A DNA stretch of 64,000 nt from Pseudomonas sp. R4-35-07 (lineage in GTDB: Bacteria; Pseudomonadota; Gammaproteobacteria; Pseudomonadales; Pseudomonadaceae): positions 4,960,001 to 5,024,000 of the forward strand of contig NZ_CP027732.1 of NCBI RefSeq assembly GCF_003852235.1. Direction: 5' to 3'. The translations under genes and the position numbers were made by a program. The notes below the pieces were generated by a model, which saw only the letters and a program-made list of their open reading frames with translations, was not told where the DNA came from and ran no database searches. Shown here one piece after another: positions 1-9,173 of the stretch. The stretch's first letter is position 1. Each line of letters begins with the position of its first letter.

Positions 1-154
1 ACCAACGCACAAAGGCCTGCCAGCGATCGCTATGGGCTTTGACGGTAGCAAAATGGCCGTCGCCAAATAGATCTTTCAAGGCTTGCGGTCCGGCATAGCT
101 GAGCTGGCGACCGAAGCCGAAATTGCGCCCAAATCGCTTACCAACCCGAGCCAT
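1..154 (-). CDS. Integrase-domain protein, N-terminal part (truncated by window edge)
   Basis: Only the first 51 codons lie in the window; the gene continues beyond the left edge. The reading frame begins ATG at 154 and reads MARVGKRFGRNFGFGRQ, then an LKDLFGDGHFATVKAHSDRW segment. From memory this is the typical start of the integrase-domain proteins (SAM-like N-terminal DNA-binding domain of phage-type tyrosine recombinases) found on Pseudomonas integrative elements. The catalytic domain is not visible. The start overlaps the end of the upstream 117-aa gene by 17 bp, so the three leftmost genes (YfjI protein, small protein, integrase) appear to form one minus-strand operon. Family assignment is by recognition of the N-terminus only. 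Confidence 0.65.
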   Translation of the reverse strand, partial: MARVGKRFGRNFGFGRQLSYAGPQALKDLFGDGHFATVKAHSDRWQAFVRW

Positions 155-491
155 TTTTCTTTTCCTGATCGACTGCAGCGAGATCATGCAAAAGGGCTCG
201 CCAGTGCGCGTTCACGATGGGGATCTGAGCCCAATCGGTCGGGCGAAAACACAGCGTGTTGTCGGCGACGTAAAGATGTGCGCCCTCCTCTTTCAACCAC
301 TGAATGATGGCGGTCGTCGAGGTGATAGTTTTACGGACGGTGGCGACATCGGCGACAGCGGCGACAACCCTTGCTCTGCCTGGCTTTGAGTGTGGCGACA
401 ACGTGGCGACAGTAGCGGCGACAAATCGCGCTTTCGGCTCCTTTTGGCGCTGAGCGAGATGGTTGCGTAGCGCTTCATCAAGATTAAACAT
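138..491 (-). CDS. Small hypothetical protein between YfjI-type and integrase genes
   Basis: A 117-aa protein of no family I recognise. It overlaps the YfjI-type gene by 8 bp at its start and the integrase start by 17 bp at its end, so it is very probably translated from the same mRNA. Residues about 24-55 are Ala/Val-rich (VAATVATL, VVAAVADVATV), produced by several near-copies of GGCGACA/TGTCGCC in the DNA; the same repeat recurs in non-coding DNA near 2.63-2.71 kb. The C-terminal half (QWLKEEGAHLYVADNTLCF) looks like ordinary globular sequence. The tight overlaps support a real gene; its role is unknown. Confidence 0.6.
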   Translation of the reverse strand: MFNLDEALRNHLAQRQKEPKARFVAATVATLSPHSKPGRARVVAAVADVATVRKTITSTTAIIQWLKEEGAHLYVADNTLCFRPTDWAQIPIVNAHWRALLHDLAAVDQEKKNGSGW

Positions 492-1875
492 GGCGCACCT
501 CGAAGGTGTGGCCGTCGGTGATCAACCACTGATGATCAAGCAACTCGACTAAAAGCTTGGTGGCATGGCGACTGCTCTTACGAGCAAAGCGGGGCCCGTT
601 GCGGTTCAGGTCTCGAATACTAAAGCGCTTCCAATCTTTGACCTGCAGCCAGCGCAACAGCCGGTCCGCCTCCTCCTTAACTCGACACACTGGCTCCTGC
701 TCAGTCAGACGCTGGATCTCGGTGAGGTAGTAACCGACTAAGGCCGAGGCCCGTTGGATATGGTCGACCTCCACGACGCTGCTCTCCTCCACAACTGCAA
801 GAATGCCGGCGACGCGCAGCAGGTTATCGGCGGCCTTCGATCCGCTAGGCCGTACGCTGGCCAGCTCGCCAAACTCACCCAGTTGGGCTTCGATGGCATC
901 ATGCAGATCAATCCAGCGACGACGAGCCAGTGGACTGAGGCTCAGCGGTGATAGACGCAAGGCACCGCCAGCGGAAAGTGACCAAGGCTGATAAAACAGA
1001 GCCGAAAGGCGGTGATGATAGCGCTTGAGGGCGGCATCTTTGGACAAGTCGACAGCCTGGTAGCTACGTTGCCCGGCTACACTGGTGGGCCAGGTCATCA
1101 GGCAGCGGCCGAGAATGCCTTGCCCTTGCAGCAACGGGTCACTGAGTAACTGCATGGCTAAATATGGTTGCAGCATCAGATGCAGGCTCAAGCGCCGGTC
1201 GTAGGCTCGCAAGCTTTCACCAACCATGGAGCGCGCGCGATCTATCGGGCTACCGTCCCAGAGTGACGACAAGGTTGTGACCGCCTTCAAACGGTTATCC
1301 CGACTCATGGTGCTGCTGCCGAGGAATTGTCCGCCCTCGTCACAGAACAGGCCCATGCTCGGCAAGTCATGACAGAGCCCCTTGATCAGGGCCTCGATAG
1401 TCGGGTCTGTGGTTATCAGCCTAGGGGCTGAAGGCTCTGCTTCGAGCGGCACCCCGTTCGTGGACTCAGGATCGGCAGGGTTGATACGCTGCGCCTGCCG
1501 TTGTGCGGCACGGTGCTGTGCAAGCTGTTCGCGGTAACGCTGCCACTGCTCACGCTCCCATTGCCGTGCTGGCAATAATGCACATCGATCTGCTGCCGTT
1601 TTGCGATCGCCGGACGCGGCCACCGTGATCAGGTACAGCGACAGCGGATAATTTCTTCCGTCGAGCTGTAAGCCCGCATGACCTTGAGTGGCCAGTGCCG
1701 AGGCAGCCAACACCGATTGCGCGGCCAGTGCCTGAGGCACGCCGATGACCTCGGCCATGCGCTCCACCGCAGGCCCAAGAATCCCACCCAGTGCCTGCAC
1801 CGGATAAAGCTGGGCCACAGGATTCGACTCAATCAGCGGACGTGGTAGTTCAAGCTTCGGATCTAACTGCTGCAT
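484..1875 (-). CDS. YfjI/DUF3987-family protein
   Basis: A 463-aa protein matching the DUF3987 (YfjI) family of mobile-element proteins, related to primase/helicase-type P-loop proteins. The recognisable core is PLSLYLITVAASGDRKTAADR at about residues 78-98, a degenerate P-loop-like segment (SGDRKT), followed by a TDPTIEALIKGL stretch and GLFCDEGGQFLGS near 176-187, where an acidic Walker-B-like position would be. The C-terminus (about 400-463) resembles a winged-helix tail (FSIRDLNRNGPRFARKSS). It is the first gene of a three-gene minus-strand operon ending in an integrase gene, a common arrangement on Pseudomonas integrative elements. It may have a replication or maintenance role for the element, but that is inference. 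Confidence 0.7.
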   Translation of the reverse strand: MQQLDPKLELPRPLIESNPVAQLYPVQALGGILGPAVERMAEVIGVPQALAAQSVLAASALATQGHAGLQLDGRNYPLSLYLITVAASGDRKTAADRCALLPARQWEREQWQRYREQLAQHRAAQRQAQRINPADPESTNGVPLEAEPSAPRLITTDPTIEALIKGLCHDLPSMGLFCDEGGQFLGSSTMSRDNRLKAVTTLSSLWDGSPIDRARSMVGESLRAYDRRLSLHLMLQPYLAMQLLSDPLLQGQGILGRCLMTWPTSVAGQRSYQAVDLSKDAALKRYHHRLSALFYQPWSLSAGGALRLSPLSLSPLARRRWIDLHDAIEAQLGEFGELASVRPSGSKAADNLLRVAGILAVVEESSVVEVDHIQRASALVGYYLTEIQRLTEQEPVCRVKEEADRLLRWLQVKDWKRFSIRDLNRNGPRFARKSSRHATKLLVELLDHQWLITDGHTFEVRHV

Positions 1876-2861
1876 GGCCCCTCTCCTCGTTCATTGCTGG
1901 TTGTCCTCACGTATTCCCGCCACGGCTGTTGAGTGTTATCAGGGATCAAGGCCCCTGCGGCCTGTGAGGTGTTCACTGACGCGGAACGCACGGCTCCTTA
2001 CGACCGGGAGCGAGGGCATGAACCCAAAGACCTGACCTCCTTCGCGCATCCGAAGATACGGGCGGGTGGAGGCTGTGCCGACTGACGAGTTCGGCGCCTA
2101 GAGATCCTGGGTGGGAGAAGGCAACGACATGGACACCTGAGGCATGCCTGACTATCAGTCAGGTGCAGCCCTTCCATAGGCTGCGGCAACCGGCGCCTGT
2201 GTCGTTACGGATGGCGACGAATCGGATTTGTCAGATCGATTGTCACGAGGAGAGTTGCAGCAATGCCCTGTACGACGCGGCTTGCAGCAGTGTTACGAAC
2301 GCCCGTCTCTTTCCAGGAGAAAGAGACGGGCACGGCCTGGCGCAGTGAAGTGTGCCGAAAGGTGAAGTTGCTGCAGCGCAGCGAGGAAGGTCCATCGTCT
2401 GCCGCAGCAGACAGATAAGTCGAGTAGGCATCCATCACTCCTGGGGAGTGACCGTGCGAGCCGCCGGACGCTAATCGCACTTCGGGAGAACCACCACACA
2501 AATGGCGTAGCCTTGAAGGCTCTGGCTACCTGGGCTGGTGCTGTCAACGACAGCGGTCCATGCGCCAATTTTTATACCCACTCGAAAAGGCGGTCAAGCC
2601 TCATGGCCAAAGCGTACAAAAAGTGGCGACAGTCGCCACTTTTGTCGCCAGCCTCTAGGCCCCGTTCTGCGGGGATTGTCGCCAGTGTCGCCGGTGTCGC
2701 CACGTCCTAGCCATACCCTAAAACAAGATTGGCTCTGACACTCTTCGAATGCGCTTCGCGCGATAGAGATCGTGGGGAATTACTGACGGGATACGACGGC
2801 GAGAAGCTAATCAAATTTGAAAAAGAACTGGAGAGCAAGTCGGCTTCGAAAAAAGCGAGTG
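1876..2861. other. Non-coding stretch with hairpins and GTCGCCA repeats
   Basis: I see no convincing gene here. Several short overlapping frames exist on both strands but none has a good ribosome site or a recognisable protein. Structures seen are CCTGAC/GTCAGG at 2146-2162; an 11-bp perfect inverted repeat (CCCGTCTCTTT with AAAGAGACGGG) at 2302-2330; and a near-perfect palindrome AAAGTGGCGAC/GTCGCCACTTT around 2620-2642, followed by spaced GTCGCC copies to about 2705. The promoter of the YfjI operon must lie at its left end. The region may be the scar of a deleted cargo segment. Confidence 0.5.
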
Positions 2862-2905
2862 AACCCTCCGATCGGCGCGATCAAAGATCGCTGGATCGGA
2901 GGGTT
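2862..2905 (-). terminator. Large hairpin downstream of the 176-aa gene
   Basis: AACCCTCCGATC (2862-2873) is the exact reverse complement of GATCGGAGGGTT (2894-2905). Nested inside is GCGATC/GATCGC (877-882 and 886-891 of that kilobase) around an AAA loop. It lies 45 bp past the stop of the minus-strand gene ending at 2950, where a terminator would be expected; there is no long U tract, so termination is inferred from position. Confidence 0.5.
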
Positions 2906-2949
2906 TGGCGGGAAAAGCAAAATCTCAAAGTCAATTACAGAATCAGGCA

Positions 2950-3480
2950 TCAAAGCTGGTTGTTCGAGGGGGTGACCGCCTCAGGCCGCATGATCAGCGT
3001 CTGCTGCAACCGCAGCAAAAAACCGGCTTCAAACGCTTCCTGTGGATCACCTGGGTGATGACGCTTTCGGTTCTGCGCCAGTGCCCACCATAGCGGTAGT
3101 GATGAACCGTCAAGCCACGTCTGCGCACAACGAACGCCGTCCTCAATCATTGAGCTAAACTCATTGCTCCAGGGTGTTCGAATACCCGGACAGCCTTCAG
3201 CGGACGGGACAGCGTAGTACTCACCGATATGTTGATGGATGCGTTGAGCCGGAATACCAGTCAGATACCGGAACGCTTTGTCGAACAACACGGCGGCATC
3301 ATCCAGCAGCTCTACCGCCAGCTCTACCTCCTGCGGAAAATGCAGCAAAATACTCTGTGCCCCATTAAGCCGAAGCGTAGCAGCCTGTCGCAGTTTAATG
3401 GCAGCATCTTCAGGGGTGAGCGATGCAGTATCAATGGTGTTGGGTTTGGGAAGGTTGGCAAGAAGCGAGAGATCAAACAT
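2950..3480 (-). CDS. Hypothetical protein, 176 aa
   Basis: The chosen start is ATG at 3480 (MFDLSLLANLPKPN), preceded by GGAGGA seven bases upstream; a longer version from 3513 lacks this support. I do not recognise the family. The N-terminal third is helix-rich and acidic (TPEDAAIKLRQAATLRLNGA), the centre has ELAVELLDDAAVLFDKAF, and the C-terminus has WWALAQNRKRHHPGDPQEAF. No signal peptide or membrane segment is seen. It stands alone, with a strong hairpin 45 bp downstream. A good ribosome site and adjacent terminator-like hairpin make it a probable real gene; function unknown. Confidence 0.55.
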   Translation of the reverse strand: MFDLSLLANLPKPNTIDTASLTPEDAAIKLRQAATLRLNGAQSILLHFPQEVELAVELLDDAAVLFDKAFRYLTGIPAQRIHQHIGEYYAVPSAEGCPGIRTPWSNEFSSMIEDGVRCAQTWLDGSSLPLWWALAQNRKRHHPGDPQEAFEAGFLLRLQQTLIMRPEAVTPSNNQL

Positions 3481-4001
3481 CACGGAGTCCTCCGAGATAG
3501 TTTGCGGTACCAAAAAAACGGCCGGGGTGGCGCACGAGCTTAAAAGGGGGACAGGGCATTTTCCTTATCTCCTCGGACAGTTAAGGAGCCGTCCACCCAA
3601 CCGTTCTGACACGAAATGGGTGGCGGACCGTACGGGGGTCAGAAACCGGCGTCCGAGGGAACCGGCCAGGCCGAAGCCTGCCCCGCACGGACCGCCATAG
3701 AAAAGCAGCAGCTAAGCCTCTGTAAGCACTTAATCACTAGCTATGGCGCTATGCGCCTCGAACAATGCAGGTTCTGACACCCGGTCACGGGATTGACCGC
3801 GACGGAGCAAAGCGTAAATGTGAAGCCGCAACAACACAAGAGTGCAATGGCAATCAACTCCATATGCAAATGAAAGGCGCCAGTAAAACGCTAACGCTCG
3901 CAGGTGCCTGGTGGCTCTATCGCCTACGTATGACCGAGTGACTACAAACTCCGACCGCACTGCTAGAATCGGCACATATGGCCACCCTCTAGAGAAATAG
4001 T
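3481..4001. other. Intergenic region, no gene seen
   Basis: About 520 bp between divergent genes. It must hold the promoters of the 176-aa and 110-aa genes. Short frames are present on both strands but lack ribosome sites or coding character. A GC-rich segment around 3620-3690 (GGCGGACCGTACGG and CCGCACGGACCGCC) is partly self-complementary. Confidence 0.4.
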
Positions 4002-4334
4002 ATGAATACAAAGTTGACGGAAGAAGAAATGCGCCTGGCGCTATTCGGTGAAATTGAGTCTCCTAAACCGGCAATTAACTCACACACGCAAGGCACCGCT
4101 CCGGATGTCGTATTCGTACAACCTGTAAAGGAAGCGAAGAAAAGGAAAGTCTCAAGAGCCTTCACGCCAAGACTGAAAGTCACGCTTCGGGTGGGAAACG
4201 AGTTTGAAGGCCAAATGAAAGAGATGGTACATGAGGTTGATACGTTGAGCTCGCTCATCGCGGAGCAAGAAGCTGTTAGAACCGCCAGGAAAAAATTTAG
4301 ATTTGTGGAAGTGATATTGGTTGAGTCGATGTAG
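4002..4334 (+). CDS. Hypothetical protein, 110 aa
   Basis: A 110-aa hydrophilic protein starting MNTKLTEEEMRLALFGE. The middle contains a basic stretch (KEAKKRKVSRAFTPRLK) and the C-terminus is predicted helical with many charged residues (EQEAVRTARKKFRFVEVILVE). The basic patch could mean nucleic-acid binding, but no fold is recognised. The Shine-Dalgarno sequence is weak (AGAGAAATAGT before ATG). It lies 120 bp upstream of the 244-aa gene on the same strand, so co-transcription is possible. Composition and frame length support coding; function cannot be given. Confidence 0.5.
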   Translation: MNTKLTEEEMRLALFGEIESPKPAINSHTQGTAPDVVFVQPVKEAKKRKVSRAFTPRLKVTLRVGNEFEGQMKEMVHEVDTLSSLIAEQEAVRTARKKFRFVEVILVESM

Positions 4335-4454
4335 GCTAGATTTTTAGCCTTGCATTACCGCGCCCCTTGGATTGGACTCCGTAAAGGCAGAAAAAAATAA
4401 ACCATTTCTGGAACCCACTAAACACTACATAGTGATACTTTTATCTAAGCACCA

Positions 4455-5189
4455 ATGGAGACCGGGGCCAGCAACCGCTCAATCCAAAAGCGCTACTTGA
4501 CGCTGCTCAACGCGCCAAAGACCGCTACAATCTCAGAAATGTTTTCATTGCGAGATAATGCCATGGACGATGACAGCCAGAGCACTCTTGACCCTTTGCT
4601 TGAAAATATCCGGTGGCCATCCGATTTTATTGGGCAGCAACTTTTCATCCAAGGGGAAGACTGGCAATACAACGCTATGCTGAACTGGTCTCACTTCCGA
4701 GCTGATCTCTACGCCTTCGCATATAAAGACGCTGCTGATGGCTTGATGGAAGCCATGGCAAATCGAAAAGTGCCACTTGATAGCGGAATCTATCCGCTGC
4801 TGTTCTTGTACCGACATGCTCTGGAGCTACAGCTTAAGCTGATGCTGACGACAGCTCGTAACTTAGCAGGCCTAGAGGCTAGAAACTATGAAAAACATTC
4901 ATTGATGCCAATGTGGTCGGAGTTACGCAAACTGCTTAAAGAGCTCGGCCCGAATCAACCGGAAACCGAAGTCAGTGCGGTTCACGGCTTTATTCGCCAA
5001 TTAAACGACGTCGATCCGGATTCAATGGCGTTTCGCTACGCAACGACCAGATATGGTAAAGAGCACCTGTCCGACATTACGCACATCAACATCCGGCACT
5101 TACGGGATGTGCTCGATAGCATCTTCCTTTGGCTCAACGGCGCGTATGACTGGCTCGGGGAGATGGAGTCCAATCAGCCAGACTACTGA
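4455..5189 (+). CDS. HEPN-like helical protein (tentative)
   Basis: A 244-aa protein. The segment YPLLFLYRHALELQLKLML (about residues 118-136) resembles the first conserved helix of HEPN-like helical bundle proteins seen in defence and toxin contexts (R/K-H-x-L-E-L-x-L-K). The C-terminus (HINIRHLRDVLDSIFLWLNG) is again helical and amphipathic. No clear R-x4-6-H ribonuclease motif is seen apart from IRHLRDVL. The start is uncertain: ATG at 4455 has no good ribosome site; ATG at 4542 or 4563 are alternatives, and MDDDSQSTLDPLLENIRW looks like a natural beginning. It stands alone in the island. Confidence 0.5.
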   Translation: METGASNRSIQKRYLTLLNAPKTATISEMFSLRDNAMDDDSQSTLDPLLENIRWPSDFIGQQLFIQGEDWQYNAMLNWSHFRADLYAFAYKDAADGLMEAMANRKVPLDSGIYPLLFLYRHALELQLKLMLTTARNLAGLEARNYEKHSLMPMWSELRKLLKELGPNQPETEVSAVHGFIRQLNDVDPDSMAFRYATTRYGKEHLSDITHINIRHLRDVLDSIFLWLNGAYDWLGEMESNQPDY

Positions 5190-5681
5190 AGGATTGCTAC
5201 CCAGAACCAGCGTTGACTCGGTTTCGTCAGCAACCCATCATTTGTTTAGTAGGCAGGATCTGAGAGCTAGCCCCCCCGGGGAGTGGGAGCATTGGCCAAA
5301 ACGGTCAGTTGAATAAGGCCGATTCCAGCCAGTAGCTGTCGTCCAGGCCTAAAGCAGCTACCGTCCAGAATCGGGCCTCAGCCAAAGCACTAGTTTCGGT
5401 CAGTACCCGTCACTCAAGGCGCCTACGAAACGTGCGGAAATTCAGATAACATCAGCGCACACAAAAATTCATTCTGCGTATCATTCAGGACAGGACGTCA
5501 TGTTAAGCATTTCCAACGGACTTAAAACCTTCAGACCAGGCAGAGCCAGACCGGCGCACGACGACTATTGTGCTCACATGATATTTAGCAATCTTCGCCA
5601 ATTCACGCCACTTTATAGTTAACACTGTACATCCTTCTAGCCAAACACAAAGCTGTCATCCGTGACATTTTAGGAGAAGAA
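5190..5681. other. Intergenic region, no gene seen
   Basis: Roughly 490 bp between the 244-aa gene and the DUF262 gene. Short frames at 5053-5316 and 5603-5794 have no coding character. The AT content rises sharply towards the right, marking the border of the AT-rich DUF262/ATPase module; its promoter should lie within the last 150 bp. Confidence 0.4.
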
Positions 5682-6875
5682 ATGAACGTCACACCAAGAG
5701 ATGAAAAAATAAAAAGCGTTTTTGATGACATTATCTCAGATAACATCGATTTGAGACCTGACTTCCAGAGAGGAGAGGTATGGGACTCAAACAAAAAAAA
5801 ATTATTGATAGACTCAATCTTCCGCGGATGGCAGGTTCCTCCAATTCACTTGGTACGTATAGATGCGCATAAAGCAGAAGTTCTTGACGGCCAACAACGA
5901 CTAACAGCCATTCGAGACTTCATGCAAAATAAGTTTGCAATGGATGGTGCAATTGAACCCTTAGATGACGATATTGTTGAGTTAGGAGGGTTAAAATATT
6001 CTGCTTTACCTGAAGATAAAAAACTAGAATTCCAGCGGTACCTGCTAAAAATATATGAAATCACCCATTACAACCATGGTGAACCCGGCGAGTTATTTCA
6101 TCGTCTCAACCAATCAGTAAAACTAACGTCAGCTGAACAACGCAATGCTTTTTTCGGCAGCATAAGAGATCAGGTTTCATCGTTGGTTTCCTACATGGCA
6201 AAACAGGGGATCGACAAAACAGTTCTTGGATTTTCCAACTCTCGCATGGCGTATAACGATCTACTGACAAGGGTTTGTTTTATTTTAGAGAATTCAGGCC
6301 TAAGAACTCCAATCAGCGACCGCTCACTAACCGCGAGATTTAGAAACAAGGAAGGGTTTTCTCCAGAAATCACAAACGCAGTCAAAGGCGCAATTGACTT
6401 CCTTGTCCAAGTCAAAGAAAACTTAATATCAAGCGAAGATGATATAAATTTGACAAAGGCCTCGTCATTTAACTGGCTGTATCTTTTAGCTAGCGAATTG
6501 ATTGACGGAGGCGATTTACACGATGAGCAGTTCTTCAGAGGCTTTATCTATTTAGAGCTCGCAAAAAATAAAGTAAAAAACAACTTACAAATTGACAAGA
6601 GCATTGCGGATTATTTTGGCTTTGACCGAGGCTCTCTGCGTGAGCTTTTACTTCTATATATCGAGCGATCATCATCACGCGTAACATCCACAAGTTCCAT
6701 CCTAATTCGCGATATGGTTATAAATATCAGCCTAGCCTTATCAGGCTATAAAAATTGTTCTCTATACCGAGCGGAGGACGAAACAATCGCAGCTATTATA
6801 GAATCAATAAGAGATGGCAGCGATGAAATAAAAACGCTAATCGAGGATGCTGCAGTAAAATGGAGGATGGAGTAA
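5682..6875 (+). CDS. DUF262-domain protein (ParB/sulfiredoxin-like fold)
   Basis: A 397-aa protein with a clear DUF262 N-terminal domain: DLRPDFQRGEVW at about residues 23-34 and DGQQRLTAIRDF at 69-80, the signature related to ParB/GmrS-type NTPase or nuclease domains. The rest is helical and does not show the HNH/DUF1524 nuclease domain that GmrSD- and SspE-type proteins carry at the C-terminus, so the full type IV restriction architecture is absent. The start has a good ribosome site (AGGAG five to six bases before ATG). The gene is AT-rich compared with its surroundings, and its stop overlaps the following ATPase start (TAATG). The strict coupling suggests the two proteins act together, most likely in defence against foreign DNA. 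Confidence 0.8.
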   Translation: MNVTPRDEKIKSVFDDIISDNIDLRPDFQRGEVWDSNKKKLLIDSIFRGWQVPPIHLVRIDAHKAEVLDGQQRLTAIRDFMQNKFAMDGAIEPLDDDIVELGGLKYSALPEDKKLEFQRYLLKIYEITHYNHGEPGELFHRLNQSVKLTSAEQRNAFFGSIRDQVSSLVSYMAKQGIDKTVLGFSNSRMAYNDLLTRVCFILENSGLRTPISDRSLTARFRNKEGFSPEITNAVKGAIDFLVQVKENLISSEDDINLTKASSFNWLYLLASELIDGGDLHDEQFFRGFIYLELAKNKVKNNLQIDKSIADYFGFDRGSLRELLLLYIERSSSRVTSTSSILIRDMVINISLALSGYKNCSLYRAEDETIAAIIESIRDGSDEIKTLIEDAAVKWRME

Positions 6876-8485
6876 TGAGATTAGCAGCTATCAGTGATGC
6901 TTGGCGCAATGTATTGAAAATTGATAAATACCCGTGCCGCCTTTTGGACATTAAAGCTCGTGGTATCTCTGGATTCAAAAGCGAAGTCGACCTAAACTTC
7001 AAATCTGCAATCACCGCTATATGCGGAAAAAATGGTGTTGGAAAAACCACTTTAATAAAATTCTTATATTCCGCATTCAAAGATGGTGACGTTACCGGGG
7101 CCCATAGCAAATTCTCTGATTCTGATTTTGAGGCAACCATTGTTAAAAACAGCAAGGTTTGCTCCCCAGAGGACACCATCCTTGGTGGTTTCAGCGCCTA
7201 TTACTTGGAACCCTCACGGGAGTGTACCAGGATCATAGAGTATTTAAGGAGCACTGATAATGTGGAAGAGCTTCTAGAGGGAGTTGACGACAATCGCTCT
7301 TTCAATGAACCTAAATTCAAGTCCATGATTGAAAATCTGGTCGGAAAAAGTTATCAAACACTAGTTTTCTATGAGGTGCCTGATGCAATGCCACACGAGT
7401 ATGGATTCCCTTTTCCTTACTTTAAGGTAGTGCTCCCTAACGGTTCAAGCTATACAAATACCGACATGGGGATGGGCGAACTAGCTTGCTTATACGTCGC
7501 ATGGTTTATTTATCACTATATAGAACCAAAAAGCCTGCTATTCATAGAAGAGCCTGAGAACTTTATTTCGGCGTACAGCCAGCTACGCTTAATGGATATG
7601 ATTGCAGACCAATCGTTCGCTCAGAAGCTATGGGTCATTTTATCAACTCACTCAGAGCACATCCTGTCCAAAGTGGGTATAGATAACATCAGAATTTTGT
7701 CACAATATTGTATGGAAAACCGTTCGGCCATCTCTAATCCCAAGCATGTAAAGAAATATCTTTCAGCATTGGGGCTATCCAGCAACACTCTAGGCATTTA
7801 CATTGTAGAAGACGAATTAGCAAGATTTTTCCTTGAGTACATACTGGACAAAATGGATCCAGATATGCTCACAGACTTCTCTGTAATTCAGATGCGTTGT
7901 GATTCTAATATTGAAAAAATTGTGAAGCATTACGAACCTACGCCGAGCCCGCCATTTGAAATCATCGCAGTTCTAGATGCAGATCAATCAGCAGAAATAA
8001 AGCCGCTATCCGGAAAACATATTTACACAACTGCACTGCCATCAGCACAAAAACTCACACCAGAACTTGAGATTTGGACAGTTTTAGATTCCCATATAGA
8101 TGATATCGCGCAATGGCTAGATATTGGCGCTGATCGTTTGAGAGATGCAATTGAAGACGCTCGCCATGGAGATCATCACGATCGTTACGCAAAAATAGCG
8201 CAGGCGTGCAGAAAAAACAAAAGGGATCTTGTCGATGCAGTACTAAGAAAGTGGTATCAGTTCCCGGAGAACCAAGCCCTTGTAATGAAGTTCTACTTGG
8301 CGATAAAACTTCGAAAAGAAAACTGTGCGGTGCAACGAGTAGCCGAGTCTCTTGAAATGGAAATTATTGCACCTAGCTTTACGACGCACTTGGAAAAAGA
8401 TCAATGCAATGTGAATTGCGCAGAGCACTCAAAACCTTATTTCGAGGCCAGGATTGGCTTTGATGGTGCACATTTTTTTGCGTAA
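6875..8485 (+). CDS. OLD-like AAA ATPase with TOPRIM-type C-terminus
   Basis: An ABC/SMC-class ATPase of 536 aa. Walker A is GKNGVGKT near residues 51-58; Walker B is SLLFIEEPENF near 220; the switch histidine is in STHSEHIL near 257. After the ATPase comes IVEDELARFF (about 309) and AVLDADQS (about 364), which match the glutamate and DxD positions of a TOPRIM nuclease, giving the overall plan of OLD-family (overcoming lysogenization defect) proteins. I chose ATG 6875, which overlaps the DUF262 stop as TAATG and has GGAGG eight bases upstream; ATG 6860 would add five residues. Paired with the DUF262 gene, it resembles a two-gene defence module. Confidence 0.75.
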   Translation: MRLAAISDAWRNVLKIDKYPCRLLDIKARGISGFKSEVDLNFKSAITAICGKNGVGKTTLIKFLYSAFKDGDVTGAHSKFSDSDFEATIVKNSKVCSPEDTILGGFSAYYLEPSRECTRIIEYLRSTDNVEELLEGVDDNRSFNEPKFKSMIENLVGKSYQTLVFYEVPDAMPHEYGFPFPYFKVVLPNGSSYTNTDMGMGELACLYVAWFIYHYIEPKSLLFIEEPENFISAYSQLRLMDMIADQSFAQKLWVILSTHSEHILSKVGIDNIRILSQYCMENRSAISNPKHVKKYLSALGLSSNTLGIYIVEDELARFFLEYILDKMDPDMLTDFSVIQMRCDSNIEKIVKHYEPTPSPPFEIIAVLDADQSAEIKPLSGKHIYTTALPSAQKLTPELEIWTVLDSHIDDIAQWLDIGADRLRDAIEDARHGDHHDRYAKIAQACRKNKRDLVDAVLRKWYQFPENQALVMKFYLAIKLRKENCAVQRVAESLEMEIIAPSFTTHLEKDQCNVNCAEHSKPYFEARIGFDGAHFFA

Positions 8486-9173
8486 CTTAAAGGATTGACA
8501 CATGCACCAGCCCTATATAGGTGGAGTTCGAATTCTCTACAGCCTCGATGCGCCCCTAAAGCTTTTTGCAATTACCCTTTCACCTGCGTACGGGGTATCA
8601 CGCCTTGCGGGATTAACCGGTTACCGCTTTAGCGGGTAATTGATCGGTCTCACGCGCCTGCTGTGTCAGCAGGCGCTTGGGGACCGCCCCCAAATAAACA
8701 TACGGGTGATGACAATTCCGCCGCATCGACTAAATCAAACTCGTAAGCGGTCCCACCCGTTTTCCATTGCACAGTGATCCGTGAAAGATTCAGTTTCACG
8801 TCCGAGAGACTGCAGGCGATCTCAGCTCAATTGTGCCAATGAGTGCGGCCGTGTGATAAAGGTATCGCAACTACGCCAACCCAGCGTTTCCAGCTGTAAT
8901 CAAGTGCTTTACTAGTGGCTTAGCTTTTGTCCACCAGATCGCGCTGAGCGACAATCTACGCGTGCGGCCTACCCATTACCGGCGGGCTTTTCACTGCAGT
9001 ACGTGGGGCCCAACTTCGAAGCCAAGTAGCGCGTTTAGCGCTCGAAGTGACCTCATAGAGGCGTAGGTCGAAATCACCAAAAATGCCATTATGTATTCTG
9101 GAAGGTGCATATGAACTGCAAGTCCAGCTACGTAATACGTCCGCAAATAGCCATATTAGCAGAGTCATAAAAA
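8486..9173. other. Intergenic region with hairpin and a possible gene remnant
   Basis: About 690 bp. A perfect 9-bp hairpin, GCGCCTGCT and AGCAGGCGC around a 5-nt loop, lies at 8654-8676. On the minus strand, 8799-8650 is a short open frame (GTG start, 49 codons) reading VKLNLSRITVQWKTGG then TAYEFDLVDAAEL, which looks like real protein sequence but is too short and lacks a ribosome site; it may be the tail of a deleted gene. The rest shows nothing recognisable. Confidence 0.35.

Noticed and set aside
2163..2568. Several overlapping 60-98-codon frames
   Set aside because: None has a ribosome site or protein-like composition; they overlap each other on both strands.
5682..6875. Complete GmrSD- or SspE-type restriction enzyme
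   Set aside because: The DUF262 half is clear but no HNH/DUF1524 nuclease motif is present at the C-terminus.
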